Positions 43,671 through 51,936 of a stretch of DNA of 59,251 nt are shown here, piece after piece; position 1 is the stretch's first letter; every line of letters begins with the position of its first letter. The notes under the pieces are model-generated. The model saw nothing but the letters and a program-made list of their open reading frames with translations. It made no database searches and was not told where the DNA came from. Made by a program: the position numbers and the translations under genes. Source of the DNA: Bryobacterales bacterium (GTDB lineage: Bacteria; Acidobacteriota; Terriglobia; Bryobacterales; Bryobacteraceae); assembly GCA_003170295.1 (NCBI GenBank), contig PNAJ01000045.1, positions 26,740-85,990 of the forward strand. Direction: 5' to 3'.

Positions 43671-43757
43671 TGGTGCGGATAAGAGGACTTGAACCTCCAC
43701 TCCCTTGCGAGAACGTGGACCTGAACCACGCGCGTCTGCCAATTCCGCCATATCCGC
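43671..43757 (-). tRNA. tRNA-Leu (anticodon CAG)
   Basis: 87 nt on the minus strand. The acceptor stem GCGGATA pairs with TATCCGC, followed by A and an encoded CCA. The D arm holds GGCGGAATTGGCAGACGC, typical of leucine tRNAs. The anticodon stem-loop is CGTGG TTCAGGT CCACG with anticodon CAG. A long variable arm (TTCTCGCAAGGGAG) and the T arm GGAGGTTCAAGTCC follow, making it a class II tRNA. It reads CUG codons. Confidence 0.97.
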
Positions 43758-43871
43758 TTGTGAGATGACTATTCCTATTCTCTTAGACTGGACGCCCAGA
43801 GTCAATTTATCGTCGCCGTCGGCTAGATCGCTCTCACGGTAGGCGTGTCGTAGACAAATCGTTAGCATGGT

Positions 43872-43966
43872 CCCCTCCTTTACAGTCGGGGTTCGGTGTC
43901 GGCGCCGTCTGCTACACCAGGAGCGCCACAGCATCTCCCCACCGAACCCTGACCGTTAGGGAGGGG
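43872..43966. repeat. Palindromic repeat, family A copy 3, inverted pair
   Basis: A diverged reversed arm at 43872-43900 (CCCCTCCTTTACAGTCGGGG then TTCGGTGTC) faces a complete unit at 43923-43966 (GCGCCACAGCATCTCCCC then ACCGAACCCTGACCG). The complete unit closely matches 26813-26855. The pair lies between tRNA-Leu and the phosphatase gene and could fold as one large hairpin. Confidence 0.75.
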
Positions 43967-43970
43967 ACGA

Positions 43971-44485
<515 letters not shown>

Positions 44486-44489
<4 letters not shown>

Positions 44490-45421
44490 AAGGACCCCTT
44501 GTACCAAGCGAGGGTCTTGCTGAGCCCGTCTTCGATCGTGAATTTGGGCGCGTGTCCCAACTCCGCCTTTGCCGCCGCGGTGTCCGCCATCGAGTGGCGC
44601 ACGTCGCCTGCTCGCGGCGGACCGTATTTCGCAGGAATCTTCACGCCTTCCATTTCCTGAAGCATCGACCAGATTTGATTCAGAGTGTAGTGGCTGCCAT
44701 TGCCCGCGTTAAACATCTTTCCTGCTACGCCCGCCGCGTTGGCCGCTTTCAGGCACAGCGCCGCAACGTCCTCGACGTAGGTGAAGTCGCGCGATTGTTC
44801 TCCATCGCCGAAAATGGTCGGCGCCGTGCGCGCGATCAGGTGCTTCATGAACAGGCTCAGTATGCCGGAGTAGGCGCTCGATGGGTCCTGGCGCGGACCA
44901 TACACGTTGAAAAACCGCAGCGCGACGGTTTCGAGGCCGAAGCAGGATGTGAACACCGAGGCGTACAACTCGCCGACGTACTTCTGTACCGCGTAAGGCG
45001 ATTTCGGCTTGGCCGGCATGGTCTCGATCTTCGGCAGCGTCTCGCTATCTCCGTACGCCGAGGACGATGCCGCGTAGACCAGGCGGCGCACCTTGCCTTT
45101 CGCGGCCGCGTTGAACACTTCGAAGGTGCCATCGATGTTCACTTCGTGCGATGGGCGCGGCTCGTCGATCGACCTCGGCACCGAGGGAATCGCGGCGAGG
45201 TGGAATACGGTATCGGCACCGTCAATTACGGGCGCAATGGCGGTGCCGTCGCGAATATCGAGGATGTGGAGCTTGATGCGATCGCGAACTTCGAGAACGT
45301 TTTTCTCGTGACCGCTGAGCAGATTGTCGATCACCGCAACTTCCCCGCCCGCGTTCAATAACGTCCTCACCAAAGTCGAGCCGATGAAGCCCGCGCCCCC
45401 CGTCACAACATATTTCTTCAT
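44486..45421 (-). CDS. NAD-dependent epimerase (UDP-glucose 4-epimerase-like)
   Basis: 311 aa from the ATG at 45421; a frame to 45517 overlaps the isomerase without reason. It is an extended SDR: MKKYVVTGGAGFIGSTLVR (NAD loop), VIDNLLSG, HLAAIPSVPRS, and the catalytic SSSAYGD and SPYAVQKY (YxxxK), then FNVYGPRQDPSSAYSGI and DFTYVEDVA. Such enzymes invert a hydroxyl on a nucleotide-sugar. It overlaps the upstream isomerase (ATGA) and the downstream phosphatase, so all three are one transcript. Confidence 0.93.
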
Positions 45422-46242
45422 TCTTTTTTGGCTATCTCCGCGTTCAAATAATCGATCGATTCGCGCGCGATTCTCTCCGCGCCGAAGGAAAAGTCGAACG
45501 CCTCGAGCGATATCCACCCTTGGTACCCAAGGCGCTCTAAAGTCCGCAACACCGGCTTAAAATCATAATCGCCCATGCTGGGATGTTTCCCATCCATCTC
45601 ATTCACATGCACGTGGCGGATCGCGTTGAAATACTTTTCGACCAGCGCGGCGTGCGGCTCGGTTTCGTCCACGGCATTGTGGGAGTCGAACATGGTCTGA
45701 ATCGCGGGACTGCCTATTTCGCGGACGATCGACACGGCTTCCGCAAGCGTGTTGACGACGTTCGCCTGGCCGATGGGCAACGCCTCGACCAGAATCGTCA
45801 CACCGTGTTCTTGTGCCTGCGCGGCGACGATCGACAAGCCGTCGGCGTAACGCGCGGTTGCCTCGGCGATTGTCGATCCATCAACAGTCGACCGCTGCAC
45901 CGGCGATCCGAAAACCATCACGCCATTCGGACCGAGATCGGCGCACAGGTCGATCAAGTCGCGAATATGTCGCCAGCTTCGCTCGCGCAACGCCGCATCC
46001 GGCGTCGTCACATGCAGACCTTTGGGAGAAACCATCAGCCAATGCAGACCGACGAAAGAAAGACCCTCGGATTTGAGGATGTCTCGATACTCGACGCGCT
46101 GCGCCGCCGTAATGTCGGAGGGCTTTTCAGCGAGCGTGAACGGAGCGATCTCAAGGCCCGCATAACCGGTCGAGCGGACAAACTTCGCCGCGTCGGCGAA
46201 GGACCAGCCTTGAAAAATCTCGTTGCAGATCGCGTGGCGCAT
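45418..46242 (-). CDS. Sugar phosphate isomerase/epimerase (xylose isomerase-like TIM barrel)
   Basis: 274 aa. The barrel is clear: MRHAICNEIFQGWSFADAAKFVRSTGYAGLEIAPF, SFVGLHWLMVSP, VMVFGSPVQRST, TILVEALPIGQANVVNT, MFDSHNAVDETEPHAALV, HVHVNEMDGKHPSMGDYDF and GWISLEAFDF. The Glu, Asp, His and Glu at these strand ends are the usual metal ligands. The reaction is probably ketose or inosose isomerisation; the substrate is not defined. It is the first gene of a tight trio with the epimerase and the phosphatase. Confidence 0.9.
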   Translation of the reverse strand: MRHAICNEIFQGWSFADAAKFVRSTGYAGLEIAPFTLAEKPSDITAAQRVEYRDILKSEGLSFVGLHWLMVSPKGLHVTTPDAALRERSWRHIRDLIDLCADLGPNGVMVFGSPVQRSTVDGSTIAEATARYADGLSIVAAQAQEHGVTILVEALPIGQANVVNTLAEAVSIVREIGSPAIQTMFDSHNAVDETEPHAALVEKYFNAIRHVHVNEMDGKHPSMGDYDFKPVLRTLERLGYQGWISLEAFDFSFGAERIARESIDYLNAEIAKKE

Positions 46243-46277
46243 CAGATTTCAGTGTAAGGGACGGGACAAATAATTAT

Positions 46278-46323
46278 CCCCGCACTGACGTGCGGGGTTA
46301 TAACCCCGTGGCGTAAGCCCGGG
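46278..46323. repeat. Nested palindromes between the isomerase and dehydrogenase genes
   Basis: CCCCGCAC TGAC GTGCGGGG (46278-46297) is a perfect 8-bp stem, overlapped by the palindrome GGGGTTATAACCCC (46294-46307), then CCCCGTGG and CCCGGGG further on. It lies between the dehydrogenase stop and the isomerase start on the same strand, so it may attenuate or terminate transcription coming from the dehydrogenase. Confidence 0.55.
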
Positions 46324-46328
46324 GACTC

Positions 46329-47336
46329 TCACAGAACATGAACAACCTTCGGCGCGACCATCGGCGCGCCCGTCAAAGTCCGCCGGAGATCGGAAAAGCG
46401 CGTGCGCGTGATGAGCGCGGCCAGAGCGCGACGCTCAAATCTCGCGAGATCCTCGACCGCCGCGTGAAACGCTTCGAGGTCAGCGTTGACGCTGCCCACG
46501 ACTGTTTGATTGTTGACGATCATCCGCAGGAACGGCACCGGACCCGCGCCGTCCGGTGCTCCCAGCACGACCATCACGCCGAGCGGTGGCATTTGCCGCA
46601 ATGCCAAGAGCGCCGCCTCTGTCGACCCCGTCGCTTCAATGACAATATCCGCCGAGCCTGTCAGAACGGACTCATACGGGATGTCTTGCAGTTCCAGGAT
46701 GGCGGCGCGAGGATGGTCCAGCGGTTCGAGCGATTGCACGCGGACCCCAAATCCGCGAGCCTTTAGCACCATCGCCGCCAGCATGCCGATAGGCCCGAGC
46801 CCCAGCACCAGAGCCGTGCGCGGTTCCCCTTCATGCACAGCCAATGCGCGGGCAATTGCTTTCTCCGCGACGCTCAGTGGTTCGATCAGCACGCCGCAAT
46901 CGACCAGCTTCAGCGGAACGCGAATCAGGTCCTCTTCGGCATCGACGGCGCGCTCCGTGAAGTATCCATGCAATCCGAGGATTCCGCGCTCCGTGTATTT
47001 CCCGCTGATACAAAGGTCGCGGCGGCCACGCGCGCAGGAACTGCAAGCGGGTTTGCAAGCACGGCGCACAGTCGGCACAACCCAATCGCCGCGATTGAGC
47101 GATTTCACACCGCTGCCGGTTTCGATCACCTGCCCCAGCGCCTCATGCCCCAGGATCAGCCTCGTTTCACCCTTCGGCGGCGCCCCCAGTTGAAACGATG
47201 CGAGCGCCCGATCCGTCCCGCAAACGCCAACTTCATGCACGCGGTACAACACATCGCGATTCGCGAAGAATTCGGGAGAATCCAGGTGGCTCCACGCCAG
47301 CGTGCGCGCTTCGAAATCCAATGCCAGAGCTTTCAC
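46329..47336 (-). CDS. Zinc-dependent medium-chain dehydrogenase (glucose dehydrogenase-like)
   Basis: 335 aa. Catalytic zinc residues are in HEVGVCGTDRALASF and LILGHEALGQV; the structural zinc cysteines are CKPACSSCARGRRDLC; the NAD(P) fold has VLGLGPIGMLAAMVLKARG. The later part (ADIVIEATGSTEAALLALRQMPPLGVMVVLGAP, NNQTVVGSVNA) resembles archaeal-type glucose 1-dehydrogenase. It should oxidise a sugar or polyol. A palindrome-filled 86-bp gap separates it from the isomerase downstream; the glycosyltransferase gene lies 3 bp upstream. Confidence 0.92.
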   Translation of the reverse strand: MKALALDFEARTLAWSHLDSPEFFANRDVLYRVHEVGVCGTDRALASFQLGAPPKGETRLILGHEALGQVIETGSGVKSLNRGDWVVPTVRRACKPACSSCARGRRDLCISGKYTERGILGLHGYFTERAVDAEEDLIRVPLKLVDCGVLIEPLSVAEKAIARALAVHEGEPRTALVLGLGPIGMLAAMVLKARGFGVRVQSLEPLDHPRAAILELQDIPYESVLTGSADIVIEATGSTEAALLALRQMPPLGVMVVLGAPDGAGPVPFLRMIVNNQTVVGSVNADLEAFHAAVEDLARFERRALAALITRTRFSDLRRTLTGAPMVAPKVVHVL

Positions 47337-47339
47337 GGC

Positions 47340-48746
47340 CTATTTTTTCGTCGCTACCGCAATCAAGGACAGCCCCTTCCAGGGCAGTAATCCGTCAATT
47401 CGGCGCCAGATCCAAACAGTCTTGTCGAACAACTTCAGCGAAAATTTATTGATGCGCGTGCGGCCCAGCAGTTTGCCGAAAATAAACCACGAGACGGCGC
47501 CTATTTTATTCAGTTGATAAAACCGCTCGACGCGCAGACCCGCTTTTTGGATCGTCTCCCGTAGTTCATTCGCGGAAAACCGGCGTTTATGACCCATCGC
47601 CTGGTCGAGCGATCCATACAATCCCGGTCCTTGCGGAACCAGCACAACGACCACACCGCCCGGCTTCAAAATCCCCGCGAGATGTGCGAGCACGCCTGCC
47701 GGATCGTCCACGGTTTCGAGCAGGTTCACGCACAACGCACTCTCGAACTTTTCTTTCCAGGGCAGGTAATCGTTCGGATCTTCGGGATCCAGCTTGCAAA
47801 CGGTAACGCTCGGAGTTCGCAGGAATCGATTCCGCAGCGCGTGCAGATAGAGAGGATCTTTTTCGCCTGCGACGTATTCGAGCTTGCGCGCCATTAACCG
47901 GCCCGTCAGATTGCCAAGCCCCGCGCCGGCTTCGAACACCGTATCCCCAAGATGCGGACGCAGCACGCGCGTCAGCCAGCTCAAATATTGCGGCGTGCCG
48001 GTGAGGCTGTTCAGCAATCCTCGGCCATAACTGGCGACATAGAGATCGTCGACCAGCCAGAAATAAAGCACCACGCCCAGCGCCTTCACGCCGTCTTTCC
48101 AACCGATCTTTTTTCCTTCCTCGTAGGTGCGCCCGTGATAGCTGATGGGCACTTCGTAAACGCGCAGCTTGCGCTTCGACGCCTTCATCGTGATCTCCGG
48201 CTCGAACCCGAAGCGGTTGGAGCGGACCGGAATGCTCTTCAGCAAATCAGTGCGAAAAACTTTGTAGCACGTCTCCATGTCCGTGACGTTCAGGTTGCTG
48301 AACATGTTCGACACCAGCGTAAGGTACTTATTGATCATCGAGTGCCAGAACGGCAGCACGCGCGATTGCTCGCCCGCCAGATATCGCGATCCGAAAACCG
48401 CGTCGGCGTGGCCGTCGAGCAAAGGGCGCATCAGCTTTACGTACTCCGATGGATCGTATTCCAGGTCCGCATCCTGCACCAGACAAAAATCGCCCTGCGC
48501 GTTTTCGATCGCCGTGCGAACCGCCGCGCCCTTGCCCTGATTCACAGAGTGTCGATGCAGCCTGATCCGCGGCTCCCCGGCGGCGAGACGCGCGAGAATA
48601 TCGGACGTGCCGTCGGTGGAACAATCGTCGACAATCACCAGTTCGCGATCCATATTCTCCGGCAAAGGCGCGGCCAGCACCAGCGAAAGACTTCTCTCCA
48701 CCACCGTGCGCTCGTTATAAACCGGAATCAAGATCGAGAGGAGCAT
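47340..48746 (-). CDS. Fusion of family 2 glycosyltransferase and SAM methyltransferase
   Basis: 468 aa. Residues 1-~230 are a GT2 domain: LSILIPVYNERTVVERSL, LVIVDDCSTDGTSDIL, NQGKGAAVRTAIENAQGDF, QDADLEYDPSEY, FGSRYL, and the EVPISYHGRTYEEGKKIGW end typical of DPM/DPG-synthase relatives. From ~250 a class I methyltransferase follows: DTVFEAGAGLGNLTGRL, FESALCVNLLETVDDPAGVLAHLAGILKPGGVVVVLVP. Membrane-linked sugar transfer plus methylation in one chain suggests modification of a lipid-linked glycan. It is divergent from purC with only 18 bp between the start codons. Confidence 0.93.
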   Translation of the reverse strand: MLLSILIPVYNERTVVERSLSLVLAAPLPENMDRELVIVDDCSTDGTSDILARLAAGEPRIRLHRHSVNQGKGAAVRTAIENAQGDFCLVQDADLEYDPSEYVKLMRPLLDGHADAVFGSRYLAGEQSRVLPFWHSMINKYLTLVSNMFSNLNVTDMETCYKVFRTDLLKSIPVRSNRFGFEPEITMKASKRKLRVYEVPISYHGRTYEEGKKIGWKDGVKALGVVLYFWLVDDLYVASYGRGLLNSLTGTPQYLSWLTRVLRPHLGDTVFEAGAGLGNLTGRLMARKLEYVAGEKDPLYLHALRNRFLRTPSVTVCKLDPEDPNDYLPWKEKFESALCVNLLETVDDPAGVLAHLAGILKPGGVVVVLVPQGPGLYGSLDQAMGHKRRFSANELRETIQKAGLRVERFYQLNKIGAVSWFIFGKLLGRTRINKFSLKLFDKTVWIWRRIDGLLPWKGLSLIAVATKK

Positions 48747-48764
48747 GCAATTCCATCAGTATAA

Positions 48765-49640
48765 TTGGGATTGGCCTCTGAACCCTTGCTTGAGACAAAC
48801 TTGCCCGGCTATCCTCTGCGCGCCCGAGGCAAAGTCCGCGATATTTACGAGGATCACGACCGCTTGCTGATTGTCGCCACCGACCGCATTTCGGCTTTCG
48901 ACTATATTCTCGCCACGGGCATTCCGGACAAGGGCCGCGTGCTGACGCAGATGACTCTCTACTGGCTCGATTTTCTCCGCGGCGTAGTTCCGAATCATTT
49001 GTTGAGCACGGACGTCAGCGCGCTGCCGCCGGAATTCGAAGGCCGGTCCATGTGGGTAAAGAAGGCGCAAATGTTCGACGTCGAATGCGTCGCGCGCGGC
49101 TATTTATCGGGTTCCGGATGGAAAGATTACCTGCGCACCGGAGCTCTGTGCGGCATCCCGTTGACCGCGGGCCTGCGCGAAAGCGACAAGCTGCCAGAGC
49201 CGATCTTCACTCCGGCGACCAAGGCGCAGAGCGGCCATGACGAAAACATTTCCTACGAAACCGTTGTCAACATGATTGGCGCGGACACAGCCGCGCGCCT
49301 CCGCGACCTGACCTTGACGATTTACAACAAGGCCTCGGATTATGCTCGTTCGCGCGGCATCATCATCGCCGACACGAAATTCGAGTTCGGCGTCGTCGAC
49401 GGCAACATCCTTCTCGCCGACGAAGTTCTAACACCCGATTCTTCCCGCTTCTGGCCCGCCGAAACTTATTCACCCGGCGGCGCGCAGCCTTCCTACGACA
49501 AGCAATTCGTGCGCGACTATCTGGAATCGATTCACTGGAACAAGCAGCCTCCCGCACCCGCATTGCCGGAAGACGTAGCGAAGCGCACCAGCGAAAAATA
49601 TAAGGACGCCTACCGCACTCTGTCTGGAAAATCGCTATGA
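48765..49640 (+). CDS. purC: Phosphoribosylaminoimidazole-succinocarboxamide synthase
   Basis: 291 aa from the TTG at 48765; other in-frame TTG codons at 48771 and 48786 are possible, and 48786 (LLETNLPG) fits usual PurC starts. The family blocks are RARGKVRDIYEDHDRLLIVATDRISAFDYIL, FWLxF-type LYWLDFLRGVVPNH, VECVARGYLSGSGWKDY, IIIADTKFEFGVVDG and DEVLTPDSSRFWP. It joins aspartate to CAIR in purine synthesis. A TATAAT at 48760-48765 directly overlaps the first TTG, which would favour one of the later starts. It is followed by the cvpA-like gene with a 4-bp overlap. Confidence 0.95.
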   Translation: MGLASEPLLETNLPGYPLRARGKVRDIYEDHDRLLIVATDRISAFDYILATGIPDKGRVLTQMTLYWLDFLRGVVPNHLLSTDVSALPPEFEGRSMWVKKAQMFDVECVARGYLSGSGWKDYLRTGALCGIPLTAGLRESDKLPEPIFTPATKAQSGHDENISYETVVNMIGADTAARLRDLTLTIYNKASDYARSRGIIIADTKFEFGVVDGNILLADEVLTPDSSRFWPAETYSPGGAQPSYDKQFVRDYLESIHWNKQPPAPALPEDVAKRTSEKYKDAYRTLSGKSL

Positions 49641-50218
49641 ACCTGCTCGATCTGTTGCTTGCCGTGATCATCGGAATTTCCGTCGCAACCGGATTTATGG
49701 CGGGCTTCGCGCGAGTCGGCGTCGGGCTCATCGCGGCGATCTCCGGCCTACTTTTTGGTTTCTGGTATTACAATGTACCCGCCGTCTGGCTCCGCGAACA
49801 CTGGACCATGTCCGTCGATGCGTCCAACATGCTGGGCTTCTTCGTCGTGTTTTTCATGTTCTTGAGCGCGGGCGCCATGATCGGCAAACTGCTCGCGAAG
49901 CTCTTCAAGTGGACCGGACTCGGCTGGCTCGATCGCTTGCTCGGCGGCATGTTCGGACTCATACGAGGAACGCTGATGGCCGTAATTTGTGTCGCCGTGC
50001 TCATGGCGTTCACGCCAAAGCCTCTGCCCACGTGGATGATTGGATCGGAGGTCCTGCCGTATGTCCTCGATGCATCGAACCTCTGTTCCAAGCTTGCGCC
50101 CAACGCGGTGAAGGAAGCGTTTCGAGACAGCATGTTCGAAATCCGCAAGCTGTGGGAAGAAGAGTTGCGCAAGAAACAGAAGAAGCAACAGGAAAAACTC
50201 AAGAAGGTCGATAGTTGA
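49637..50218 (+). CDS. CvpA-family membrane protein
   Basis: 193 aa with four hydrophobic segments: about 5-22 (LLLAVIIGISVATGFMAG), 28-47 (VGLIAAISGLLFGFWYY), 65-84 (MLGFFVVFFMFLSAGAMIG) and 100-125 (LLGGMFGLIRGTLMAVICVAVL). A soluble C-terminal tail ends in a Lys-rich run (EEELRKKQKKQQEKLKK). The GGMFGLIRG motif is typical of CvpA/colicin V production proteins, linked to envelope integrity. In E. coli cvpA is associated with purF; here the gene overlaps purC (ATGA), the same purine link. It overlaps the next gene by 4 bp. Confidence 0.9.
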   Translation: MNLLDLLLAVIIGISVATGFMAGFARVGVGLIAAISGLLFGFWYYNVPAVWLREHWTMSVDASNMLGFFVVFFMFLSAGAMIGKLLAKLFKWTGLGWLDRLLGGMFGLIRGTLMAVICVAVLMAFTPKPLPTWMIGSEVLPYVLDASNLCSKLAPNAVKEAFRDSMFEIRKLWEEELRKKQKKQQEKLKKVDS

Positions 50219-50862
50219 ACGAACTTTTAATTTTCGACCTCGACGGCACGCTGATCGATTCCAAGCGCGACCTCGCCGATTCCGTGAATGCCATGCGCAC
50301 GCATTTGGGCGAGCCGCTGCTGGCCGACGAAACCGTCTACTCCTACGTCGGCAACGGTGCGCCCGTGCTGGTGCGGCGAGCCCTTCCGGGCCGCGATGAA
50401 GAGGAGATCGAGCGTGGACTTAAATTTTTTCTCGAGTACTATCGCGACCACATGCTGGATGCGACCACGCTGTATCCAGGCGTTCGCGAAGCGCTCGACG
50501 AATTGCTCGCGGCGGATGTGAAAATGGCGGTGCTGACCAACAAGCCCGTGCGCTTCAGTGAGCACTTGATCAAGGGCCTCGGTCTCGACGGCCATTTTTT
50601 CCGCATATACGGCGGCAACAGTTTCGAGGAGAAGAAGCCTCATCCGAAAGGCATTGAATTACTAATGGAGGAATCGGGCATCGGGCGCGACCGAACCATC
50701 ATGGTTGGCGATAGCGCTGTGGATGTGATGACGGCTCGCAACGCCCAAGTGCGCGCCTGCGGCGTCAGCTGGGGATTTCAGCCCGAAACATTCGCCGAAG
50801 CGCCGCCCGATTTCGTCATCGACGATCTGAGCGAGCTGGTCGGCATGGTTACCGCGCCCTGA
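50215..50862 (+). CDS. Phosphoglycolate phosphatase-like HAD hydrolase
   Basis: 215 aa from a TTG start at 50215 that overlaps the preceding stop (TTGA). HAD motifs: LLIFDLDGTLIDSK (motif I), VLTNKP (motif II), EEKKPHPKG (motif III Lys) and TIMVGDSAVDVMTARNA (motif IV); the small helical cap between (RTHLGEPLLADETVYSYVGNGAPVLVRRAL) is that of Gph-type enzymes. It probably hydrolyses 2-phosphoglycolate or a related phosphate ester. It is the third gene of the purC operon and ends 13 bp from the convergent suhB. Confidence 0.92.
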   Translation: MNELLIFDLDGTLIDSKRDLADSVNAMRTHLGEPLLADETVYSYVGNGAPVLVRRALPGRDEEEIERGLKFFLEYYRDHMLDATTLYPGVREALDELLAADVKMAVLTNKPVRFSEHLIKGLGLDGHFFRIYGGNSFEEKKPHPKGIELLMEESGIGRDRTIMVGDSAVDVMTARNAQVRACGVSWGFQPETFAEAPPDFVIDDLSELVGMVTAP

Positions 50863-50875
50863 TTCTGGCTACTGG

Positions 50876-51691
50876 CTACCTCTTCCCCATCTCCGGCATC
50901 TGATACCGGTATTGCCCCGCAAAAATCTCCGCGAACACTTCGACCATCGGAGCATTCAACAGCGAATTATCCGCCAGCATGTGCGGACCTCGCAAATGGA
51001 ACGGACCCCCATGCATATCGCCGCACTTGCCGCCCGCCTCGCGCACCAGCAGCGCGCCTGCCGCCATATCCCACGGGTTCAAACCGAACTCCCAAAATGC
51101 GTCGAGCCGCCCGCACGCCACATACGCCAGGTCCAACGCCGCCGCGCCCGCCCGCCGCACTCCATGCGACATCATCGCGAGCTGATAGTAAAAATGCACG
51201 TTCACATTCTCATGCCGTTTGCGCGAAGGAAACCCGGTGGCCACTAATGCGTCTTCTACTCGCGCAACTTTTGATACGTGAATCCGCCGGTTGTTCAGAT
51301 ACGCGCCGCCGCCCGCCTCGGCTGCGAACATCTCGTCGTGGATCGGATGGTAGACCACGCCCGCAATCAGTTCGCCCGCGCGCTCCAGCGCCAGCGTCAC
51401 GTTGAACATCGGAAAACCATGCGCGAAGTTCGTGGTCCCATCGAGCGGATCCACGTACCACCTGTATTCCGACGACCCTTCCTGCCCTCCGCCCTCTTCG
51501 GCCTCCACCGAATGCGTCGGGAAATGACTCCGCAGTCTCTCGACGATTAGCCGCTCGCTAGCGCGATCCGCCTCAGTGACCAAATCGTAATCGCCCTTCA
51601 ATTCGAACCCGATGCCCCGCGCATGGTAGCTTGCGATCAGTGCGCCCGCCTCGCGCGCAATTTCGGCGGCGGTTTCCAGAAATTCGGCCAT
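50876..51691 (-). CDS. suhB: Inositol-1-monophosphatase family protein
   Basis: 271 aa. The metal sites are VEAEEGG (Glu), YVDPLDGTTNFAHGFP (the DPxDGTxN core) and ELGLNPWDMAAGALLVREAGG written here as FGLNPWDMAAGALLVREAGG. The remaining blocks (GAAALDLAYVACGRLDAFWE) agree with SuhB. It removes phosphate from inositol phosphates; in E. coli SuhB also serves rRNA transcription. It starts directly after the stop of the Hfq-like gene (adjacent codons), so the two are translated from one message. Confidence 0.93.
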   Translation of the reverse strand: MAEFLETAAEIAREAGALIASYHARGIGFELKGDYDLVTEADRASERLIVERLRSHFPTHSVEAEEGGGQEGSSEYRWYVDPLDGTTNFAHGFPMFNVTLALERAGELIAGVVYHPIHDEMFAAEAGGGAYLNNRRIHVSKVARVEDALVATGFPSRKRHENVNVHFYYQLAMMSHGVRRAGAAALDLAYVACGRLDAFWEFGLNPWDMAAGALLVREAGGKCGDMHGGPFHLRGPHMLADNSLLNAPMVEVFAEIFAGQYRYQMPEMGKR

Positions 51692-51925
51692 TTAGCTCAA
51701 TTCGTACAAGTATTTGATGTCGTGCTTGAACAGGAAAAGATTTGGTTCCCCGTTGCGGGTGATGCGAATAAACGTGGCGTCGTAAAACTCCACTATGCCA
51801 TCCACTTCCTGGTTGTCGCTCAACCGGACCCGCACGGGAACGCGATCGTCGATCAGATGACGAAGATATTTCACTTCTTCAAATGTCTGATCGGGAGCTT
51901 TTGCTTGGCTGATTTTTCCGGGCAC
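51692..51925 (-). CDS. Hfq-like Sm-fold RNA chaperone
   Basis: 77 aa. After QTFEEVKYLRHLIDDRVPVRVRL the Sm1-like block is SDNQEVDGIVEFYDATFIRI and the Sm2-like block LFLFKHDIKYLYEL, where FKHD matches the YKHA motif of Hfq. The N-terminal QxFEE corresponds to the Q-x-x-F helix of Hfq. Hfq hexamers pair small RNAs with mRNAs. The sequence is well diverged from proteobacterial Hfq. The gene is directly before suhB and far from miaA, its usual neighbour. Confidence 0.75.
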   Translation of the reverse strand: MPGKISQAKAPDQTFEEVKYLRHLIDDRVPVRVRLSDNQEVDGIVEFYDATFIRITRNGEPNLFLFKHDIKYLYELS

Positions 51926-51936
51926 GGGATGAAGAC

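Noticed and set aside
43664..43729. N-terminal extension of the DUF433 gene
   Set aside because: It would be translated from inside the tRNA-Leu gene; the ATG at 43663 is right.
43900..43930. tRNA-like fragment (GTAGCAGACGGCGC on the minus strand)
   Set aside because: It only loosely resembles a leucine tRNA D arm; no acceptor stem or T arm, and it lies inside the family A repeat pair.
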